Source of the DNA: Enterococcus villorum
GTDB lineage: Bacteria > Bacillota > Bacilli > Lactobacillales > Enterococcaceae
Direction of reading: 5' to 3'
DNA length: 36,906 nt
NCBI RefSeq assembly: GCF_007990225.1
Contig: NZ_BJWF01000023.1
Span: forward strand, 1 to 36,906
In this document: positions 33,384 to 36,906 of the stretch, in pieces
How the letters are laid out: every line of letters begins with the position of its first letter
Numbering within the stretch: the first letter of the stretch is position 1
Program-made: the position numbers and the translations under genes
Notes under the pieces: generated by a model
What the model was told of the DNA's origin: nothing
Seen by the model: only the letters and a program-made list of their open reading frames with translations
The model's database searches: none

Positions 33384-33722
33384 TTATTCTTCAATTTCTT
33401 GAATCTGTTTTATCGAATTAAGAAGGACCTCATCTTTTGGATAAGTTTCCTTCACATAAGTTGTCATTTTTTCTAGCAATTGTTCACGAACGATATAATC
33501 TGAGAAAAGATGAAGTTTCTTTTCATAGTCTTCTAAAATTTTACTTGTTCGTTTGATATTATCATAGACTGCTTGACGACTTACCTCATACTCTTCGGCT
33601 ATTTCACCTAATGAAAAATCATCTGCATAATACAATTCCATATAATTCATTTGTTTTTCGGTTAAAAGTGTAGAATAAAATTCAAAAAGTGCGTTCATCC
33701 GATTCGTTTTCTCGATTTCCAT
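33384..33722 (-). CDS. ylxM: SRP-associated helix-turn-helix protein YlxM
   Basis: A small helical protein of 112 residues with a sigma-70 region 4-like helix-turn-helix ([39 protein letters not shown], about 18-56). In streptococci YlxM associates with the SRP and modulates Ffh activity. The ATG at 33722 has GAGGTG six bases upstream; a GTG at 33731 overlaps that site. Its start lies inside the preceding DUF523 gene (41 bases overlap). Confidence 0.94.
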   Translation of the reverse strand: MEIEKTNRMNALFEFYSTLLTEKQMNYMELYYADDFSLGEIAEEYEVSRQAVYDNIKRTSKILEDYEKKLHLFSDYIVREQLLEKMTTYVKETYPKDEVLLNSIKQIQEIEE

Positions 33723-34185
33723 TCTGCTCACCTCGCATTTTTAACCATTCTTCATCAGAGAGTACGGTCATCTTTTGTTGGATAAAATAAGCGGTTGCTA
33801 CTCCCACCCCTTCTTTAAGTGTTCCTGAAAAACTGCCATCATAAATGAAGGTCGAACCACATGAGGGACTTTTGGCCTTGAGTATGACAATAGTTATGGC
33901 TTGTTCTTTCAATTGTCGATAAGCAAGAACTGCGCCTTCTTGATAAGCTTGAGTCACGTCTTCGCCTTGAGTCGTTATAACTTTTGCCTGATTGTTCCAA
34001 ACATCAAACCCGTCGCCTCCAACAATTTCAGCTGGTGCTCTAGGTATCGAAAGCCCGCCCATTACTTCTGGGCAGATCATGATTGCCTTTTTTTCTTCAA
34101 CTAGCTTCTTTAATTCAGGGATCGCTTTTTCTTGCCCATCATAACGGCACAAAGCTCCCCCTAAGCAAGCGCTTATACCAATCAT
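33682..34185 (-). CDS. DUF523 family protein
   Basis: A 167-residue protein of the DUF523 family, function unknown. Conserved cysteine blocks are [13 protein letters not shown] (5-17), CPEVMGGL and KSPSCGS, which suggests a metal or Fe-S site. The ATG at 34185 has AAAGGAG upstream. It is the first gene of the DUF523-ylxM-ffh unit, and its end overlaps ylxM. It has its own extended -10 promoter. Confidence 0.88.
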   Translation of the reverse strand: MIGISACLGGALCRYDGQEKAIPELKKLVEEKKAIMICPEVMGGLSIPRAPAEIVGGDGFDVWNNQAKVITTQGEDVTQAYQEGAVLAYRQLKEQAITIVILKAKSPSCGSTFIYDGSFSGTLKEGVGVATAYFIQQKMTVLSDEEWLKMRGEQNGNRENESDERTF

Positions 34186-34222
34186 TTTCAGTTCACTCCT
34201 TTATCCAACAAAGTGCCTTCCT

Positions 34223-34231
34223 ATTATACCA
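34223..34231 (-). promoter_or_regulatory. Extended -10 promoter of the DUF523-ylxM-ffh operon
   Basis: On the minus strand TGGTATAAT, a full extended -10, about 38 bases before the ATG. The -35 region is poor (a TTTACA occurs at only 14 bases spacing). Confidence 0.6.
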
Positions 34232-34426
34232 TTTATTTAGTTTGTAAAATAGTCCTTCTACTCGATTCTATGCTAAAATAAAAATTGCCTTATTCCAGTC
34301 ATTTACTTTTAACAACTGAATGTGAAACAAACGTCTGGATTGCTAACAGGCAAGTAATCATTTTGGCTGCTGATGAAAAAATCAGTATTTTTTAAAAGAA
34401 CCGAATGTCAAGAAAAAGGAGAACTT

Positions 34427-35128
34427 ATGAAAAGAGTACTAGTGGTAGATGATGAACCGTCAATCGTCACGTTATTGACTTTTAATTTAGAAAAAGAAGG
34501 CTATCAAGTAACAAGTGCAGCAGATGGGCAAAAGGGCTTGGATTTAGCACTGGAAGAAACATTTGATTTTATTATCTTAGATGTGATGTTGCCATCAATT
34601 GACGGTATGGCCATTACTCAAAAATTAAGACAAGAAAAAATTGATACCCCTATTTTGATGCTCACTGCAAAAGATGAACAGGTGGATCGAATCATTGGCT
34701 TGGAAATTGGCGCAGATGATTATTTGACCAAACCTTTTAGTCCTAGAGAAGTACTTGCGCGTATGAAAGCAATTTTTCGACGAATTGAACCTCGTAAAGA
34801 ACAGCATGAAGAAACTGAGCCAGATTATTTAACAATTGGACAAATCAAAGCGGATTTAACAAACTTCCAAGTCACGGTTTCTGAACGCCAGATTGAGTTA
34901 ACACCAAAAGAATTTGAACTACTCGTTTATTTTATGAAACGAAAAGATCGAGTGATTGATCGAGATACCTTGCTCGATCGCATTTGGAATTTTGATTTTG
35001 CAGGACAAAGTAGGATTGTTGATGTCCATGTTAGTCATTTAAGGGAAAAAATTGAAAGGGATCCAAAACATCCAAAATATTTAGTAACTGTCCGTGGTTT
35101 TGGTTATAAATTTCAGGAACCGAAATGA
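34427..35128 (+). CDS. Response regulator, OmpR/PhoP family
   Basis: A two-component DNA-binding regulator of 233 residues. The receiver domain (1-120) has the acidic pair DD (8-9), the phosphorylated D52 in LDVMLPSIDG, the LTAKD threonine and the conserved lysine in TKPF. The C-terminal winged helix (about 130-230) ends with VTVRGFGYKF. The start at 34427 has AAGGAG five bases upstream; a longer frame from 34373 lacks a site. The four-base overlap with the kinase gene marks them as a pair. The likely role is phosphate-starvation control (PhoP) by similarity of layout, but the signal is not visible in the sequence. Confidence 0.93.
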   Translation: MKRVLVVDDEPSIVTLLTFNLEKEGYQVTSAADGQKGLDLALEETFDFIILDVMLPSIDGMAITQKLRQEKIDTPILMLTAKDEQVDRIIGLEIGADDYLTKPFSPREVLARMKAIFRRIEPRKEQHEETEPDYLTIGQIKADLTNFQVTVSERQIELTPKEFELLVYFMKRKDRVIDRDTLLDRIWNFDFAGQSRIVDVHVSHLREKIERDPKHPKYLVTVRGFGYKFQEPK

Positions 35129-36861
35129 TGAAATGGAGAAAATTATCTGAACGCATCTTTTTTTTCCTCCTCTTGATTGGGTTATTTCTAGGGGGATGGC
35201 AACTGATTTCTCATTATTTCAAACAGCAAATCATTGAGCAACAAGAAAGCTACCTCACTAAAAAAGGACAGCTACTGATTCATCAATTAGATATAAATGA
35301 TTTGTCCTCTTCTACTAATCAAACAGTTCTAACAGAGTTTGTGCATCAATCAGATGAACGGCTAACTTTGTTAGATCCCAATGGAAAAATCTTATTTGAT
35401 ACGACGAATCACTCCTTATCTGGGCAAAGAGACAGTCGTCCTGAAATTAAAGCCATACTTGATGGTGGCTCTTTGGGTACTTCTTTAAGAGTGAGTGAAA
35501 CATTAAAAAAAGAGTTACTATATGTTGCCCTGCCCATTAAAAAGAATGGACAGCTTGAAGCAATCGCACGTATTGCAGAGCCAACAAGTGGCTTTTTGCC
35601 TCGAACAGAAAACTTTCGGCGCTGGGTCTTTTTCTTCTTTTTGATATTTTTTGTTGTGCTAACAAGTATGAGCTATTATTTAATTTATCAACGAAATCGT
35701 CCGTTAAAAACCATGTTACCTGTCTTAAAAAAAATGGTTGAAAATCCTGATAAAACTGAAATCATTATGCAAACGTCTGATCAATGGGAAGAACTTTACC
35801 AAACAGTCAATGCGTTAAGTGAGCAGATGAGTAAAATGTATCGCGCTTATACGACCACTGAAGAACAGCTGTACACTCTATTAAATGAACTTATGATTGG
35901 GGTTTTTTTGATTGATTCAGAGTCTCGACTTCGTTTGTTGAATCCAAAAATGCAGGCACAATTAGGTGTACATGATTACCAAGCAAACCAACGCTATACG
36001 GATATCATTCAAGAGCCGAAACTGATTCAATTAATCCATCAAGTCACCCCCAACACGCCATTAGTCCATCAAGAAATTACGATTACAAAAGGACAACAAA
36101 CACTAGATATTAGTCTTCGTTATTTCAATAGTTCAGATGGGGCGGGCCAAATTTTAGGGGTGGCTTACGATCTAACCAAAGTCAGACGATTAGAAAAGCT
36201 ACAAAAAGATTTCGTAGGCAACGTTTCGCATGAATTAAAAACACCTGTTACATCACTAATTGGATTTACAGAAACCTTATTAGACGGTGCCAAAGATGAT
36301 CCAAAAACATTGACTAATTTTCTTTTGATCATGCAAAAAGATGCTATTCGTTTAGACAAATTGATCAGAGAAATTATTCAACTATCAAAAGACGAAGGAA
36401 TTTCTCATGAAATACGGACAATCGATGTCGCTCCTTACTTTCAACAAATCATTCAAAGCTATCAACCAATGATTGAAAAAAAACAATTAACGGTCCAGCT
36501 TATTGGTGATAATAGCTTGTTCACTACAAAAACAGATCTCTTATATCCGATCATTAAAAATCTAATCGAAAATGCGATCCAATACTCAAAAGAATGTGGT
36601 CAATTAATTATTCATTATCAAGTCAACGATCAACTGATATTTTCAGTTCAAGACTTTGGTATCGGTATTGATCGTGAAGACCAGGAAAGAATTTTTGAAC
36701 GTTTTTATCGAGTAGATAAAGCCCGCAGCCGTCATTCCGGAGGTACTGGCTTAGGTTTGGCTATTGTTAAAGATTATGTCCATCTCTTGGGAGGAAATAT
36801 TACGGTAGATAGTCATCCTGGTCTGGGCTCTACTTTTACGATAACTATTCCTTCTTTATAA
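35125..36861 (+). CDS. Sensor histidine kinase, PhoR-like
   Basis: The membrane partner of the preceding regulator, 578 residues. TM1 is at about 11-30, an extracellular domain of about 140 residues follows, and TM2 is near 170-190. Then come a HAMP-like linker, a PAS domain (about 245-345, with VFLIDSESRLRLLNPKM) and the kinase core. The phosphorylated residue is H369 in VGNVSHELKTPVTSL, with the N-box LIENAIQYS, G1 DFGIGID, F-box ERFYRVD and G2 GGTGLGLAIVK. This TM-sensor-TM-HAMP-PAS layout is that of PhoR/WalK kinases. The ATG overlaps the regulator stop. Confidence 0.95.
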   Translation: MMKWRKLSERIFFFLLLIGLFLGGWQLISHYFKQQIIEQQESYLTKKGQLLIHQLDINDLSSSTNQTVLTEFVHQSDERLTLLDPNGKILFDTTNHSLSGQRDSRPEIKAILDGGSLGTSLRVSETLKKELLYVALPIKKNGQLEAIARIAEPTSGFLPRTENFRRWVFFFFLIFFVVLTSMSYYLIYQRNRPLKTMLPVLKKMVENPDKTEIIMQTSDQWEELYQTVNALSEQMSKMYRAYTTTEEQLYTLLNELMIGVFLIDSESRLRLLNPKMQAQLGVHDYQANQRYTDIIQEPKLIQLIHQVTPNTPLVHQEITITKGQQTLDISLRYFNSSDGAGQILGVAYDLTKVRRLEKLQKDFVGNVSHELKTPVTSLIGFTETLLDGAKDDPKTLTNFLLIMQKDAIRLDKLIREIIQLSKDEGISHEIRTIDVAPYFQQIIQSYQPMIEKKQLTVQLIGDNSLFTTKTDLLYPIIKNLIENAIQYSKECGQLIIHYQVNDQLIFSVQDFGIGIDREDQERIFERFYRVDKARSRHSGGTGLGLAIVKDYVHLLGGNITVDSHPGLGSTFTITIPSL

Positions 36862-36906
36862 AAAGAAGTAGTCAAAACATGACAACTCGCTTCACATAAA
36901 AATAAG

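Noticed and set aside
1-36906. tRNA, rRNA, CRISPR arrays, IS elements, prophage or attachment sites
   Set aside because: I looked for tRNA arms, regularly spaced repeats, transposase motifs and integrase genes and saw none.

Overview
The window looks like chromosome from a low-GC Gram-positive of the order Lactobacillales, most likely Enterococcus. The evidence is the AT-rich composition, strong AGGAGG-type ribosome binding sites, frequent TTG and GTG starts, lipoproteins with an L-x-A-C lipobox, the rpsP-khpA and rimM-trmD neighbourhood, the DUF523-ylxM-ffh block, and a PhoP/PhoR-like pair beside ffh. The genus is an inference from gene content, not from a search.

Left part (about 1-8900): the tail of a gene cut by the window edge, then a complete hexuronate operon on the minus strand, transcribed uxuB-uxuA-uxaC-GPH transporter-kdgA-kdgK. 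It takes glucuronate through fructuronate, mannonate, KDG and KDPG to pyruvate and glyceraldehyde 3-phosphate. A divergent GntR/FCD regulator (+) shares its control region, and a 16-bp perfect palindrome lies between the promoter and uxuB.

Middle-left (about 9000-17220): two adjacent minus-strand units, each preceded by a near-perfect Zur box (14548-14568 and 17203-17223, both 20/21 against the Bacillus consensus). The first unit in transcription order encodes zinc-free versions of ribosomal proteins S14, L32 and L33, an unrecognised 125-aa protein, a COG0523 metallochaperone GTPase with a CxCC motif and a His-rich loop, and a 36-aa basic protein. The second encodes a SAM methyltransferase, a lipoprotein solute-binding protein, two permeases and two ATPases of the Nik/Opp/Cnt type. 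Together they read as a zinc-starvation island, and the methyltransferase plus transporter unit is the best candidate for an under-described zinc or zinc-chelate acquisition system. The first ATPase is frameshifted at an 8-A tract.

Middle (about 17860-24080): a glycyl radical enzyme of the PFL2/YbiW/PflD type, its radical-SAM activase, a fructose-6-phosphate-aldolase-like protein, a DeoR regulator with a clear 11+11 inverted-repeat operator, and a SorC-type regulator. The SorC gene is also frameshifted at an 8-A tract next to its start. The set resembles a radical-based sugar-phosphate (possibly 1,5-anhydroglucitol 6-phosphate) pathway.

Right part (24200-36906): core genes rplS, rimM-trmD, a Ser/Thr-rich lipoprotein, and rpsP-khpA; a YxlEFG-like ABC exporter trio; an FMN reductase (+); a RibD/DHFR-like reductase; DNA 3-methyladenine glycosylase I; the DUF523-ylxM-ffh operon; and a PhoP/PhoR-like two-component system (+). 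No tRNA, rRNA, CRISPR array, IS element or prophage was seen.
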